Shown: positions 1 to 7,022, numbered from the stretch's first letter. The stretch: 11,370 nt of DNA from Spartobacteria bacterium (GCA_947487745.1 CANKXQ010000027.1:1-11370); one strand, 5' to 3'. Numbers and translations: made by a program. The notes: generated from the letters alone by a model not told the origin.

Positions 1-2714
1 GCCGAGGAATTGTGGATGACATCGGCCGCGGAGGTCCTGAGCGTGCCTGCATTGATGGTTGTAGCACCCGTATAGGTGTTTGCCCCGCCAAGGATGAGTG
101 TGCCTGCACCGGCTTTGGCAAGGCCGAAGCCGCTGCCTGAAATGATGCCGCCCACTGTGAGGTTGCCGCCGTTGACTGTGACTTGACGGGATGCGGCCAT
201 GGAGACCGCGCCGTTGCCAAGATTAAGGTCGTTGGTGCCGGTGAAAACAAAGTCGCCATTCCAAGTTTGCGCGTTGTTTGTGGAGAGGGTAACGCTGGAG
301 CCGCTCGTGTTGTCGAGCGTGCCGCCTGTGATCGTAAAAGCGCCAGCGCCAATGGCAGAGGCGTTGTTGATATTCAGCGTTCCGGCACCGAGGGTCGTGC
401 CGCCTGTGTAGGTATTTGCCGCGCCGAGTGTGAGGGCGCCCGCACCGGCTTTGGTGAGGCTGTAGCCGGTGCCGGAAATGATACCGCCAACGGTGAGATC
501 TCCGCCATTGACTGTGACGGTGCGGCTGGCTCCAAGTGCGACCGCGCCTGCCCCCATGTGGAGGTTGTTTGTGCCGGTGAAGGCGAAGTCGCCGTTCCAG
601 TTTTGTGCGTTGTTGTTGGAGAGCGTCACGCTGGAGCCGCTCGTGTTGTCGAGTGTGCCGCCGGTGATTGTGATGCTCCCGCTCCCGGGGGCAGCGGCGC
701 TGTTCAGGTTCAGTGTGCCCGCGTTGAGGGCTACTCCTCCCGCGAAGGTATTCGCGCCGGAGAGGGTGAGTGTGCCTGCGCCGCTTTTGGTAAGGCCGGC
801 GGCGGATCCGGCAAGATTCGCCGAAATCGCTGTGGTGCCGCTGGAGGCAGAAATGTTGTAGGCGGAGGCGGAACTTGCGTTGGCCGTGATGGTGTTTGCA
901 CCCGCGATGGTCACACCGGCTGTGCTGACCGAGAGCGTATTGACGGTGTAGTCGGCTCCCAAGGTGTTGCTGAGATTGGATGCGCCAGTGGCGGCGAAGA
1001 CGACATCGGCGTTGCTGGTGGGCGCGCCTGCGACCAGGGTGTTTCCGGCGCTGTCGCTCGTCCAGTTATTTGCCGTGCCCCAGGTCGAGCCGTTGCCGCC
1101 TTTCCAGTAGTAGAAGGCGCTGTTCTGAACGGCGACGAGCGTGAGGGCAGTGGCGGTGGAATTCAGCGAATAGCTATATCCCGTGGGAGCAGAGGCGGAG
1201 TTTAGGTTCCATATGCCGCCGTCCAGCCCGCTGGCTGCGCTGATGAGAGTGATCGGCGAGGAATAGCTGAAGGAGCCGATATCACTCAGGAAAATGGTAT
1301 TATTTCCAGACAGGGTAGCCGCGCCGTTGGTGAATGTGAGCCGGTCGGATATGCCGCCGATGTCGAACCTCACTGTCGCATCACTCAAATTTAGCCCGCC
1401 ATTGCTAATCGTGTAGGTGCGGCCCGTTCCATCGGTGAGGCTGATGGTCGAACTCGTCGCGTTGAGTGAGGAGATGCCGCTGGACAGAGCGTTTGCTCCG
1501 CTCAATGCGAGCGTGCCAGTCGTCACCGAGACCGCGCCACTATTGGTGTTTGATCCGCTGAGCGTCAGCGTGCCTGCGCCGGATTTGGTGAGGCTGCCCG
1601 AGCCTTGCAGCGCGCCTGCAAAAGACTGGGAGCCGGTTTCCGCCACGGTGAGTGTTTGGCTTGCGGCGATCGTAACAATGCCGCCCGTGGAGCCGCCGCC
1701 TTGGAGAGAGGCGATGGTCTCGCTGGAGTTCACATTGAATCCCACGCCGGCCGTGTTTGCGAGGGTGACTGTTCCGGTATCCGCAATCGCACTCCCGCCG
1801 CTGATGGTGAGGTTTCCGGCGTTGATCGTGGTTAGTCCACCGTATGTGTTCGATCCGGAGAGAGTGAGGGTATTGGCACCTGTCTTCGTGAGCGCGCCAG
1901 TGGCTCCTGCGATGACACCCGCGAATGTTTGGTTGCTCGTTTGATTGACCGTCAGAGTCTGGCTCGCGGCGATATTCACCGTGCCGCCCGTGCCTCCGCC
2001 ACCTTGGAGTGTGCCTATGGTCTCGCTGGCGTTAACATTGAAATTCACACCCGCCGTGTTGGCGAGAATGACCGTGCCGTTGTCAGTAATAGCGTTCCCG
2101 CCGCTGATGGTCAGATTGCCGGCGTTGATGGTGGTGGAGCCGGTGTAGGTGTTGGTGCCTGCCAAAGTAAGGGTGCCGGTGCCGGTTTTGGTAAAACCAA
2201 ATTCTGAGCCTGTGATCGAAGATGAGATATTTATTGTTCCAGCTGAGTTGAACGAACCTGTTTGCCCTAGAGAAACAATAAGAACTCCAGATCCAGTGCT
2301 TAAACTTGGACCAATAATGTTAAACACGCTGCCTGCAGCAGCATAAAGCAAGTCTGACGAAGTCCCTGAAACATTATTTCCCAAATTTCCTGCTCCGCCT
2401 AAAGTAAGTGTGCGATTAGTAGATCCAGTGGTATTAATAGCGATTCCGTATGATCCACTTCCCGCCGTTACATTGAACGAACCAACCGTCAGACTAGCTG
2501 TGGTCATTGTCCTATTTCCGTTCGCATTAGTTGTTCCATTATTAAGAATTGCATCATTTGAAACTGTTGGAAGGGCACTCAAACTCCAACTTCCTGTAGT
2601 TAACAGACTATTGCTGGCTCCCCCGATGTATGTATTGGCCGAGTTTTGAGCTGTGGCCGAGGCAACTGAAGCCGCAAGGATCGCGAGGAAGCTCAAAGTC
2701 CTACCCAGTTTCAA
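1..2714 (-). CDS. PATR-repeat autotransporter-like giant surface protein (N-terminal part, runs off the window)
   Basis: The minus strand is open from 2714 to the window edge (904 codons). I see a signal peptide MKLGRTLSFLAILAASVASATA with cleavage before QN (residues 1-22). A long Gly/Thr/Asn/Ser-rich beta-helix follows, with recurring strands such as LTKSGAGTLTLSGSNTY and TTINAGNLTISGG, the hallmark of autotransporter-associated beta-strand (PATR) repeats. A WKGGNGSTWGTANNW motif lies near residue 535 and resembles segments I recall from verrucomicrobial PATR proteins. Two tandem repeat families occur, with 101-aa and 112-aa periods. The C-terminus (barrel or sorting signal) is outside the window, so export type is inferred. 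The start is a TTG at 2714: no in-frame ATG exists in the roughly 250 nt upstream, and TTG puts the signal peptide exactly at the N-terminus. No Shine-Dalgarno is visible. The likely role is an adhesin or surface-layer structure; substrate or partner is unknown. Confidence is high for the family and moderate for the start. Confidence 0.88.
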   Translation of the reverse strand, partial: MKLGRTLSFLAILAASVASATAQNSANTYIGGASNSLLTTGSWSLSALPTVSNDAILNNGTTNANGNRTMTTASLTVGSFNVTAGSGSYGIAINTTGSTNRTLTLGGAGNLGNNVSGTSSDLLYAAAGSVFNIIGPSLSTGSGVLIVSLGQTGSFNSAGTINISSSITGSEFGFTKTGTGTLTLAGTNTYTGSTTINAGNLTISGGNAITDNGTVILANTAGVNFNVNASETIGTLQGGGGTGGTVNIAASQTLTVNQTSNQTFAGVIAGATGALTKTGANTLTLSGSNTYGGLTTINAGNLTISGGSAIADTGTVTLANTAGVGFNVNSSETIASLQGGGSTGGIVTIAASQTLTVAETGSQSFAGALQGSGSLTKSGAGTLTLSGSNTNSGAVSVTTGTLALSGANALSSGISSLNATSSTISLTDGTGRTYTISNGGLNLSDATVRFDIGGISDRLTFTNGAATLSGNNTIFLSDIGSFSYSSPITLISAASGLDGGIWNLNSASAPTGYSYSLNSTATALTLVAVQNSAFYYWKGGNGSTWGTANNWTSDSAGNTLVAGAPTSNADVVFAATGASNLSNTLGADYTVNTLSVSTAGVTIAGANTITANASSASAYNISASSGTTAISANLAGSAAGLTKSGAGTLTLSGANTFAGGVALNAGTLNLNSAAAPGSGSITITGGTLDNTSGSSVTLSNNNAQNWNGDFAFTGTNNLHMGAGAVALGASRTVTVNGGDLTVGGIISGTGYSLTKAGAGALTLGAANTYTGGTTLGAGTLNINNASAIGAGAFTITGGTLDNTSGSSVTLSTNNAQTWNGDFVFTGTNDLNLGNGAVSMAASRQVTVNGGNLTVGGIISGSGFGLAKAGAGTLILGGANTYTGATTINAGTLRTSAADVIHNSS
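106..777 (-). repeat. Two tandem 336-bp (112-aa) coding repeats in the autotransporter
   Basis: The plus-strand string gcaccggctttgg recurs at 106 and 442, and a close relative (gcgccgcttttgg) lies at 778, giving an exact 336-bp period twice. Each unit encodes GGTLDNTSGSSVTLS, NNAQ.WNGDF.FTGTN, VTVNGG.LTVGGIISG and a LTKAGAG strand. The two copies are very similar in protein and DNA, which suggests recent duplication or gene conversion. A more diverged third copy begins at about 778. Confidence 0.85.
1553..2160 (-). repeat. Two tandem 303-bp (101-aa) coding repeats in the autotransporter
   Basis: The plus-strand string ccgccgctgatggt recurs at 1795 and 2098, a 303-bp period. Each unit encodes TTINAGNLTISGG, then TLANTAGV.FNVN.SETI, LQGGG.TGG, IAASQTLTV and a LTK.GA.TLTLSGSNT strand. 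This family differs from the 112-aa family further left, so the protein grew by at least two separate duplications. Outer boundaries are approximate. Confidence 0.8.
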
Positions 2715-2766
2715 AACCGGGACAGCAAGTTTCCAGACCAGGCGAACGGGGAGGAGAGTTGGAATT

Positions 2767-2792
2767 TTGGATGTTGGATGTTGGATGTTGGA
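2767..2792. repeat. Heptanucleotide tandem repeat, (TTGGATG) 3.7 copies, in the autotransporter leader
   Basis: Three perfect TTGGATG units (2767-2773, 2774-2780, 2781-2787) are followed by a partial TTGGA. A degenerate unit TTGGAAT precedes them at 2759. On the minus strand this reads CATCCAA repeats about 53-78 nt upstream of the TTG start codon of the autotransporter. I recall similar CATCCAA/TTGGATG tracts as intergenic elements in Verrucomicrobiota and Planctomycetota genomes, so it may be a dispersed repeat and not a locus-specific switch. Confidence 0.85.
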
Positions 2793-3140
2793 ATAATTGG
2801 CGGTCGTGTCGGGGATGTGATGCCGATTTTCAACCGAGAGCGCGAAAAGATCGCGGGTGTCACCGGGGCCACTTGGGCCATGGAGGTGGAGGGGTTGGAA
2901 TCTGGAGTCGTTGAAAGAGCATGTGGCAAGCAGGGAGAGCGAGAATTCCCTTGTTTCAGCAACGGCGGGACGCACGCATATCGCAGGCCGGTGTGTTTTA
3001 AACTGGAGCATCTTGTTGGCTGTCCTTGTTCGTTCTGGATCGGCATTTCGACCCTTTGGTTGTTTTCTTTTGGAAGCGAGATGCAGGGCGCTTCGGGGCA
3101 AAAGATTGGACGGGCGGGGAGCGGGGCAACAAAGGGAATG

Positions 3141-3180
3141 TTGTGACAAATTCGTCACTCATGTGACGGAATTGTCACAA
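3141..3180. promoter_or_regulatory. Nested 40-bp palindrome (two TGAC-N6-GTCA boxes), possible operator
   Basis: The left arm TTGTGACAAATTCGTCAC (3141-3158) and right arm GTGACGGAATTGTCACAA (3163-3180) are reverse complements at 16 of 18 positions, around a TCAT loop. Each arm is itself near-palindromic: TGACAAATTCGTCA and TGACGGAATTGTCA, both TGAC-N6-GTCA. No T-tract follows on either strand, so an intrinsic terminator is unlikely. Paired half-palindromes suggest two adjacent dimer sites for a transcription factor. The nearest minus-strand start that it could control is the autotransporter, about 430 nt away, which is far for an operator. Confidence 0.55.
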
Positions 3181-3385
3181 AAGAAGGTCTTTGCGAAATG
3201 CCTGCAACCCTGCGCCGCAATGCGACCGGAGTCTTGTGGGGCTCTTGGCGTCCCAAGATTCAGGCGCGCAGCGGCGTTCCTGCTGGATGCAATGGCGGCC
3301 TTGCCGCAAGAGTGGGTCAAGCCGGAGGTCGACCCTCCAAGGGTTGGCGCGCTTCCGCGCGGAGTGACCATTTGGCAGAAAAGAG
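3181..3385. other. GC-rich intergenic stretch, possible dispersed repeat
   Basis: This stretch contains a GGTCGACC palindrome (in gaggtcgaccctcc, near 3327-3340) and a small GCGCG-CTTC-CGCGC hairpin. It has frames on both strands with no recognizable protein. Its composition and the GGAGGGTCGACCTCC-type core remind me of intergenic repeats in related genomes, but I cannot confirm copies from one window. It could equally be an ordinary 3' flank of the small gene at 3390-3647. Confidence 0.25.
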
Positions 3386-3389
3386 AGCC

Positions 3390-3647
3390 TTACTGGAGGA
3401 GCTTGACGATCGCCACCGTGGCAGCCATCTGGCCGATCCAGAAGAGGAACATCCATTTGATGACCTCTGTTTTCGCTTCAGCGATCTCCACACGGAGTTT
3501 GGCACCGTCTTCCTTGGTCATGAGCGTTTTTGTGAGATCCGACTCGTTCTCCCGAAGAGCCACTTCAATGCTCTCTGCGATAGCGCGGGCCTTGGGCGGC
3601 TCGATGCTGGCGGCTTCGAGGATCGAAAGGATTTTGACCGTGCTCAT
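3390..3647 (-). CDS. Small coiled-coil protein with C-terminal membrane anchor (DUF1640-like)
   Basis: This is an 85-residue protein starting MSTVKILSILEAASI. Residues 8-35 carry a PPKARAIAESIEVAL segment resembling the 'ExQAEAL' N-terminal part of DUF1640/CCDC90-like bacterial proteins. Residues 36-63 are charged and helical (ENESDLTKTLMTKEDGAKL, then RVEIAEAKTEV), probably a coiled coil. Residues 64-84 form one hydrophobic helix (IKWMFLFWIGQMAATVAIVKLL), a tail anchor. The layout of a 'TKxD...L...I.E.K.E..KW' stretch before a single TM helix matches that family; its biochemical function is not known to me. It lies 61 nt downstream of the chitinase stop on the same strand, so it may be read from that transcript or from its own weak promoter. 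No Shine-Dalgarno precedes the ATG. A cat-free long plus-strand frame covers it but is not protein-like. Confidence 0.75.
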   Translation of the reverse strand: MSTVKILSILEAASIEPPKARAIAESIEVALRENESDLTKTLMTKEDGAKLRVEIAEAKTEVIKWMFLFWIGQMAATVAIVKLLQ

Positions 3648-3656
3648 CAGGGGTAA

Positions 3657-3685
3657 ACTTTGTGAGCGAAGGCATGGATTGTCAA
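3657..3685 (-). promoter_or_regulatory. Candidate promoter of the small membrane-protein gene
   Basis: On the minus strand a perfect TTGACA (3685-3680) is followed after 17 nt by CAAAGT (3662-3657), which keeps only three of six -10 consensus bases. Transcription would begin within a few nucleotides of the ATG at 3647. The -35 box is good and the -10 is poor, so this is tentative. Confidence 0.3.
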
Positions 3686-3708
3686 GTCGCGCGAGGCCGG
3701 CGGCGCTT

Positions 3709-6552
3709 TCACGGTTTGACCTTGTTTTTGATCACGGGCAGGAGGCCGGTGCCGTCGGTGAGGTCGCCGGAGAGTTCCCAGAACATGGCGCCACGGAATT
3801 TCTGGGAATTGATGTAATCGCATTTGAGGCTGATGGATTCGCGGTCTTCGTAGGTGATGAAGAGTCCGCCTTGGAGGGTGGGTGCGTAGACCCAGGGGGC
3901 GTTTGCGATGGGGTCGCGGAATTTGCGGTAGGCGGCGGGCTGTGCGGCGAGGCGTTGCTCGATATCCCAGTAATCGAACATGCCGGTGGTGTCCCATGTG
4001 CCGGTGGCGGCTCCAGTGGCGGATTGCGCGAGGCCGTTGTTGATGTTTGGCACGCCTTTCCAGCTGAGGCCGTAGAAGGGCAGGCCGACGACGAGTTTGT
4101 CGCGGGGCACGCCGGCGGCGAGGTAGGCGTCCATCGCGGCGCGGACGGTGAGCGGGTCACCGGGGGCGCCATTCAGGGCGGCGTGGTGGTTGGTGCGGTT
4201 CTCCCACGCGCCGTGGAGGTCGTAGGTCATGACATTGATCCAATCGAGAACGGCGGCGATGGCGGCGGGCTGGATGTTTGCGATTTTGTCGGGTCCGGCC
4301 GGCGCGGCGATGGTGAGGTAGTAGCGGCGGGCATCGGCTTTCCCGGCGAGGTCGAGCTGACGGCGCAACTCGGTGAGCAGGCTGGTGAAGTTTTGTTTGT
4401 CCTCGGGGCGGGAGACATTCGATGGCAGGCCACCGCCGCCCGGATACTCCCAATCGATGTCCACGCCGTCGAAGCCGTATTTGCGAATGAAGGCGACGGC
4501 GGAGGCGGCGAATTTCTCCCGCGAGGCGGGCGTGAGCGCGATGTCGGAGAAGCGGCCGGAGAGGGTCCATCCGCCGACCGAGATGAGCGTGATGAGGTGG
4601 GGATTCTGGGCTTTGAGTTTTTTCAGTTGGTTGAAGTTTCCGCGCAACGGCTGATCCCATGTGTCGCCGGGGTAGGATTTTTCAACAGCCGCGTAGGAAT
4701 CATACAAAACAACTTCACCGGCTGCGGAGATGTCCGCGAAGGCGTAGTTGATGACATTCAGATTCTTCGCGGGAATTTCGTAAACATGGTAATCGCGGCC
4801 ATAAACGCCCCACTCGGCGAAATAGCCCACGATGACTTTGCTCAAATCCGGCTGGGTTGCCACAGGTGCGGGTGAAGGAGATGGAGTTGGAGTCGCAATG
4901 GGCGTCGGTGAGGGAACCGGCGTCGGCGAGGCCTTCGGGGTAGGGCTTGGCGTTGCCAATGGCGTGGGGCTCGGAGTGGGGACAACGACAGGAGTGCTTG
5001 CGGAGGCCGGGGAAAGCACAAGATTTTGCAGGACAGCCGCTGCATTGGCCGGGCTTGCGACGAAGCCGATGGCCACAGATTGACCCGGAGCGAGCGCCGC
5101 GTTCCAGGACTTGGGCGTGACCTTGTAGCGCGGCGATGTGGATTGCGTTGCGAGATTTCCTTCCCAAAGGGACGTGATGGTCGAGGGGTAATCGAAAGCC
5201 AGCGACCAGTTGGAAATGGTGGTGCTGCCTTTGTTTTGGAGGACTACTTTCACCTCCATGCCGCCGGTCCATTGGTTGACGATGGAATGCGTAACATTCA
5301 GCACGCCGCCGGTTGGCGTTGGCGTTGGCGTTGGCGTTGGCGTTGGCGTTGGCGTTGGCGTTGGCGTTGGCGTTGGCGTTGGCGTTGACTTCGGCGTCGG
5401 AGTCGGAGTCGGAGTCGGAGTCGGAGTCGGAGTCGGAGAGGGTTTGGGGCTTGGTGTCGGAGTTGGTGTTGGTGAGACCGTATTGGAAGGTTGGGTGGAG
5501 AGATTTTGAATGAGGGCGGAGGCGGCGCCTGGCTCGATGATGTAGCCGATTTCTACCGATCCACCGGCGGGTATGGTTGCGTTCCAAGATTCGGGAGTGA
5601 GAGCGTATTTCGGAGCAGAGGAGCTACTCGCGAGCTTCGCGTTCCAGATACTGGAGATTTTGCCCGGCGAGTCGAATTGCACTTTCCAAGCGCTCACGGG
5701 ACTGGCGGATGTGTTTTTCAGAAGAATCTTCATCTGCGCTCCGGATCCCCAATCACTGACGAGTTGCTGGGTGACGGAGAGCAGCCCGGCAGCGGGAGAA
5801 GGCGTGGGGCTGGGAGTGGCCGCTGGGCTTGGTGTAGGGGATGGCGATGCCGCAGGGGTTGGGCAGGTGCAGCCTGTGCCGCAGCCGCCAAGAATGGTGG
5901 CTTTTTTTGGTGCGGGCGGGACGGATGTTTGGAGGGCGGGATCGAAATTGTAACCGCCAAAGTCGAGATCGCTGAGGGAGAAGAAGGCCTCGCCTGCTGG
6001 ATCATCGCGTTGCCAGATGACATAAAGAACATGGCGGCCAACGCGCTGAGGAAAATTCACCGAGAAGCGGTAGGTGTTCCCATCCAACACGGCATCACCC
6101 GCCAAGGGAAGCGCTTCCAGGTCGGACCATTTGAGAGGCTTTGTGGGGTCGTATGTATTTTTCGAGATGTAAGCTTCGAAGCGGCTTGGCGAGTGCGGCA
6201 CAGTGGCGGAGAAGCAGGCGTCGTAGGGACCGGCTTGAACTTTGGTGGCTGGCCAGTCCACACGCGGCAGGTCGATGCCGGCATATTTCGTGCGGCCTGC
6301 GCTGGCGAGTTGACCATCGGGAATGAGGTCACGGTAGTTGCGCTGAGGAACGAGGAGACTGACCTCGTGCCAATCGTAAAAAGCCTGCGTTCCAGCGACG
6401 GCAACCGCCGCCTTTCCGGCATCACTCGTCGGCGACATTGGGTTCTCAAGAAAAACCTCATGCACCCGGCTGATTGGATTGCCCATGGAGCCATGGGCAA
6501 AGCAGGAAACGCTGGAGACAAGAAGGAGCAATGCTGTGAGAAGGGAATTCAT
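3709..6552 (-). CDS. Secreted multimodular chitinase: AA10 LPMO - CBM2 - CBM2 - GH18
   Basis: This 947-residue protein should be exported to attack crystalline chitin. Residues 1-19 ([19 protein letters not shown]) are a signal peptide; cleavage exposes His20, which together with His120 would form the copper histidine brace of an AA10 lytic polysaccharide monooxygenase (residues 20-201, ending [11 protein letters not shown]). Two CBM2-like modules follow at about 257-351 and 415-510, each with W.....F and SWNA.....G.S motifs. They are joined by Pro/Thr/Ser linkers. Residues 569-945 are a GH18 chitinase with the [10 protein letters not shown] motif; Asp698, Asp700 and Glu702 (general acid) are in place, as is [10 protein letters not shown]. 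The start is set by the signal peptide: the frame runs on upstream but only over the divergent regulator gene. There is no Shine-Dalgarno and no Lys/Arg before the hydrophobic core. AA10-GH18 fusions are known (for example in Jonesia denitrificans) but uncommon. CBM2 usually binds cellulose or chitin, so target preference is an inference. Confidence 0.95.
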   Translation of the reverse strand: MNSLLTALLLLVSSVSCFAHGSMGNPISRVHEVFLENPMSPTSDAGKAAVAVAGTQAFYDWHEVSLLVPQRNYRDLIPDGQLASAGRTKYAGIDLPRVDWPATKVQAGPYDACFSATVPHSPSRFEAYISKNTYDPTKPLKWSDLEALPLAGDAVLDGNTYRFSVNFPQRVGRHVLYVIWQRDDPAGEAFFSLSDLDFGGYNFDPALQTSVPPAPKKATILGGCGTGCTCPTPAASPSPTPSPAATPSPTPSPAAGLLSVTQQLVSDWGSGAQMKILLKNTSASPVSAWKVQFDSPGKISSIWNAKLASSSSAPKYALTPESWNATIPAGGSVEIGYIIEPGAASALIQNLSTQPSNTVSPTPTPTPSPKPSPTPTPTPTPTPTPTPKSTPTPTPTPTPTPTPTPTPTPTPTPTGGVLNVTHSIVNQWTGGMEVKVVLQNKGSTTISNWSLAFDYPSTITSLWEGNLATQSTSPRYKVTPKSWNAALAPGQSVAIGFVASPANAAAVLQNLVLSPASASTPVVVPTPSPTPLATPSPTPKASPTPVPSPTPIATPTPSPSPAPVATQPDLSKVIVGYFAEWGVYGRDYHVYEIPAKNLNVINYAFADISAAGEVVLYDSYAAVEKSYPGDTWDQPLRGNFNQLKKLKAQNPHLITLISVGGWTLSGRFSDIALTPASREKFAASAVAFIRKYGFDGVDIDWEYPGGGGLPSNVSRPEDKQNFTSLLTELRRQLDLAGKADARRYYLTIAAPAGPDKIANIQPAAIAAVLDWINVMTYDLHGAWENRTNHHAALNGAPGDPLTVRAAMDAYLAAGVPRDKLVVGLPFYGLSWKGVPNINNGLAQSATGAATGTWDTTGMFDYWDIEQRLAAQPAAYRKFRDPIANAPWVYAPTLQGGLFITYEDRESISLKCDYINSQKFRGAMFWELSGDLTDGTGLLPVIKNKVKP
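5315..5386. repeat. Perfect hexanucleotide array (GGCGTT) x 12 in the chitinase linker
   Basis: Twelve uninterrupted copies of GGCGTT on the plus strand encode a Pro-Thr run on the minus strand (CCA ACG codons). The unit is a multiple of three, so slippage would change linker length by two residues per unit without breaking the frame. Confidence 0.95.
5396..5437. repeat. Perfect hexanucleotide array (GTCGGA) x 7 in the chitinase linker
   Basis: Seven uninterrupted copies of GTCGGA encode Pro-Thr with different codons (CCG ACT) from the adjacent GGCGTT array. The two arrays are separated by nine bases coding Lys-Ser or similar, so the same dipeptide tract arose by two separate expansions. Confidence 0.95.
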
Positions 6553-6648
6553 AAAACAACGGAGGGGTGATGGCCAAGTGAGACAATCTGCGCGGCGAAT
6601 CCGTTCAATCGGGACGCATCTTGCAAGGCCAGCGGGGAGGTTTTTCTG

Positions 6649-6677
6649 TTGCTTTCTTATCGGCATGCAGCGATATT
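6649..6677 (+). promoter_or_regulatory. Predicted promoter of the arsR-family gene
   Basis: TTGCTT (6649-6654), a 17-nt spacer, then GATATT (6672-6677; four of six -10 bases, including the key A2 and T6). The predicted start point is about 6683-6684, at the ATG of the regulator, so the mRNA may be leaderless. The -35 is identical to that of the sulfur operon promoter. Confidence 0.5.
6658..6676. promoter_or_regulatory. Candidate ArsR operator, TATCG-N8-CGATAT
   Basis: Inverted repeat TATCG (6658-6662) and CGATA (6671-6675) around GCATGCAG, lying between -35 and -10 of the regulator promoter. The same ATCG-N8-CGATAT string occurs in the sulfur operon promoter (11037-11054). The spacing of 4-bp half sites by 8 bp matches the ATTC-N8-GAAT layout I recall for the persulfide sensor SqrR; the half-site sequence differs. 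Confidence 0.55.
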
Positions 6678-6682
6678 CGGGC

Positions 6683-7009
6683 ATGGCAAAAAAACAGTCT
6701 CGGGAGGCGCTGGAGCAGATTGCAGCTCGATTCCGGGCGCTTTCGGAGCCGACGCGTCTGGCGATTGTGCAGGAACTCAAGTCCGGTGAACGGACTGTTG
6801 GCGAGCTTGTGGAGGCCGTCGGATTGTCCCAGGCGAATGTGTCAAAGCAACTCTCGGTGCTGCGTGGGGCGGGGTTTCTGCAACGCGAACAGCGCGGCAC
6901 AAGCGCCGTTTACTCGATAAGCGATCCGTTGGTGATGGAGCTGTGCAAGCTCATGTGTGATGGGATGAACAAGCGGGCCCGCGAGATGGCGACTCCACTC
7001 ACCCTGTGA
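6683..7009 (+). CDS. ArsR/SmtB-family transcriptional regulator, probable sulfide/persulfide sensor
   Basis: This 108-residue winged-helix protein has a family-typical core: FRALSEPTRLAIVQEL (17-32), a recognition helix SQANVSKQLSVLRGAGFL (49-66) and a wing REQRGTSAVYSISDP (68-82). It should repress as a dimer and release DNA on a chemical signal. The Cys expected near position 32-42 in BigR/SqrR is absent; instead Cys88 and Cys92 form a CKLMC pair in the last helix, a likely thiol sensor. The gene is convergent with the sulfide operon (13 nt between stop codons) and divergent from the chitinase. An in-frame ATG at 6665 would add six residues but sits inside the candidate operator and upstream of the predicted transcription start, so 6683 is preferred. 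Longer frames upstream are not homologous to the family. The target assignment is inferred from position and the shared operator. Confidence 0.88.
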   Translation: MAKKQSREALEQIAARFRALSEPTRLAIVQELKSGERTVGELVEAVGLSQANVSKQLSVLRGAGFLQREQRGTSAVYSISDPLVMELCKLMCDGMNKRAREMATPLTL

Positions 7010-7022
7010 GACGGCTTATGAT

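Larger units (their letters stand above)
2715..3389. other. 675-bp region with no convincing gene
   Basis: Between the autotransporter start and the small membrane-protein gene I find only short overlapping frames without recognizable protein sequence on either strand. The region contains the heptamer repeat (2767-2792), the nested palindrome (3141-3180) and a GC-rich stretch (about 3181-3385). The stretch from 2793 to 3140 shows nothing I can name. The promoter of the autotransporter should lie in the left part, but I could not pick a good sigma-70 pair. Confidence 0.6.

Noticed and set aside
183..1205. 340-codon plus-strand frame and its neighbours across 1-2650
   Set aside because: They are antisense shadows of the Gly/Thr-rich PATR repeats, whose minus-strand translation is clearly protein-like with a signal peptide.
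2778..3146. 122-codon plus-strand frame in the intergenic region
   Set aside because: There is no recognizable domain or signal, it begins inside the heptamer microsatellite, and its composition is like the overlapping frames around it.
3141..3180. Intrinsic terminator
   Set aside because: The stem is AT-rich in its core and no run of T follows it on either strand.
2857..4875. 672-codon open frame on the plus strand
   Set aside because: It lies antisense to the small membrane-protein gene and the GH18 domain of the chitinase. Its translation is low-complexity and Gly/Val/Ala-rich with no family signature.
5315..5437. CRISPR-like array
   Set aside because: Units are 6 bp with no spacers and lie inside a coding linker.
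4715..5587. 290-codon minus-strand frame with Ser-Asp and Asn-Ala dipeptide runs
   Set aside because: It is the out-of-frame reading of the hexanucleotide arrays encoding the Pro-Thr linker of the chitinase.
6479..6682. N-terminal extension of the ArsR frame to 6479
   Set aside because: It overlaps the chitinase signal-peptide region, has no homology to ArsR proteins, and lies upstream of the predicted promoter.
6553..6900. N-terminal extension of the chitinase frame up to 6900
   Set aside because: The extra 116 residues are antisense to the ArsR gene and would bury the signal peptide and the N-terminal His that an AA10 enzyme needs.
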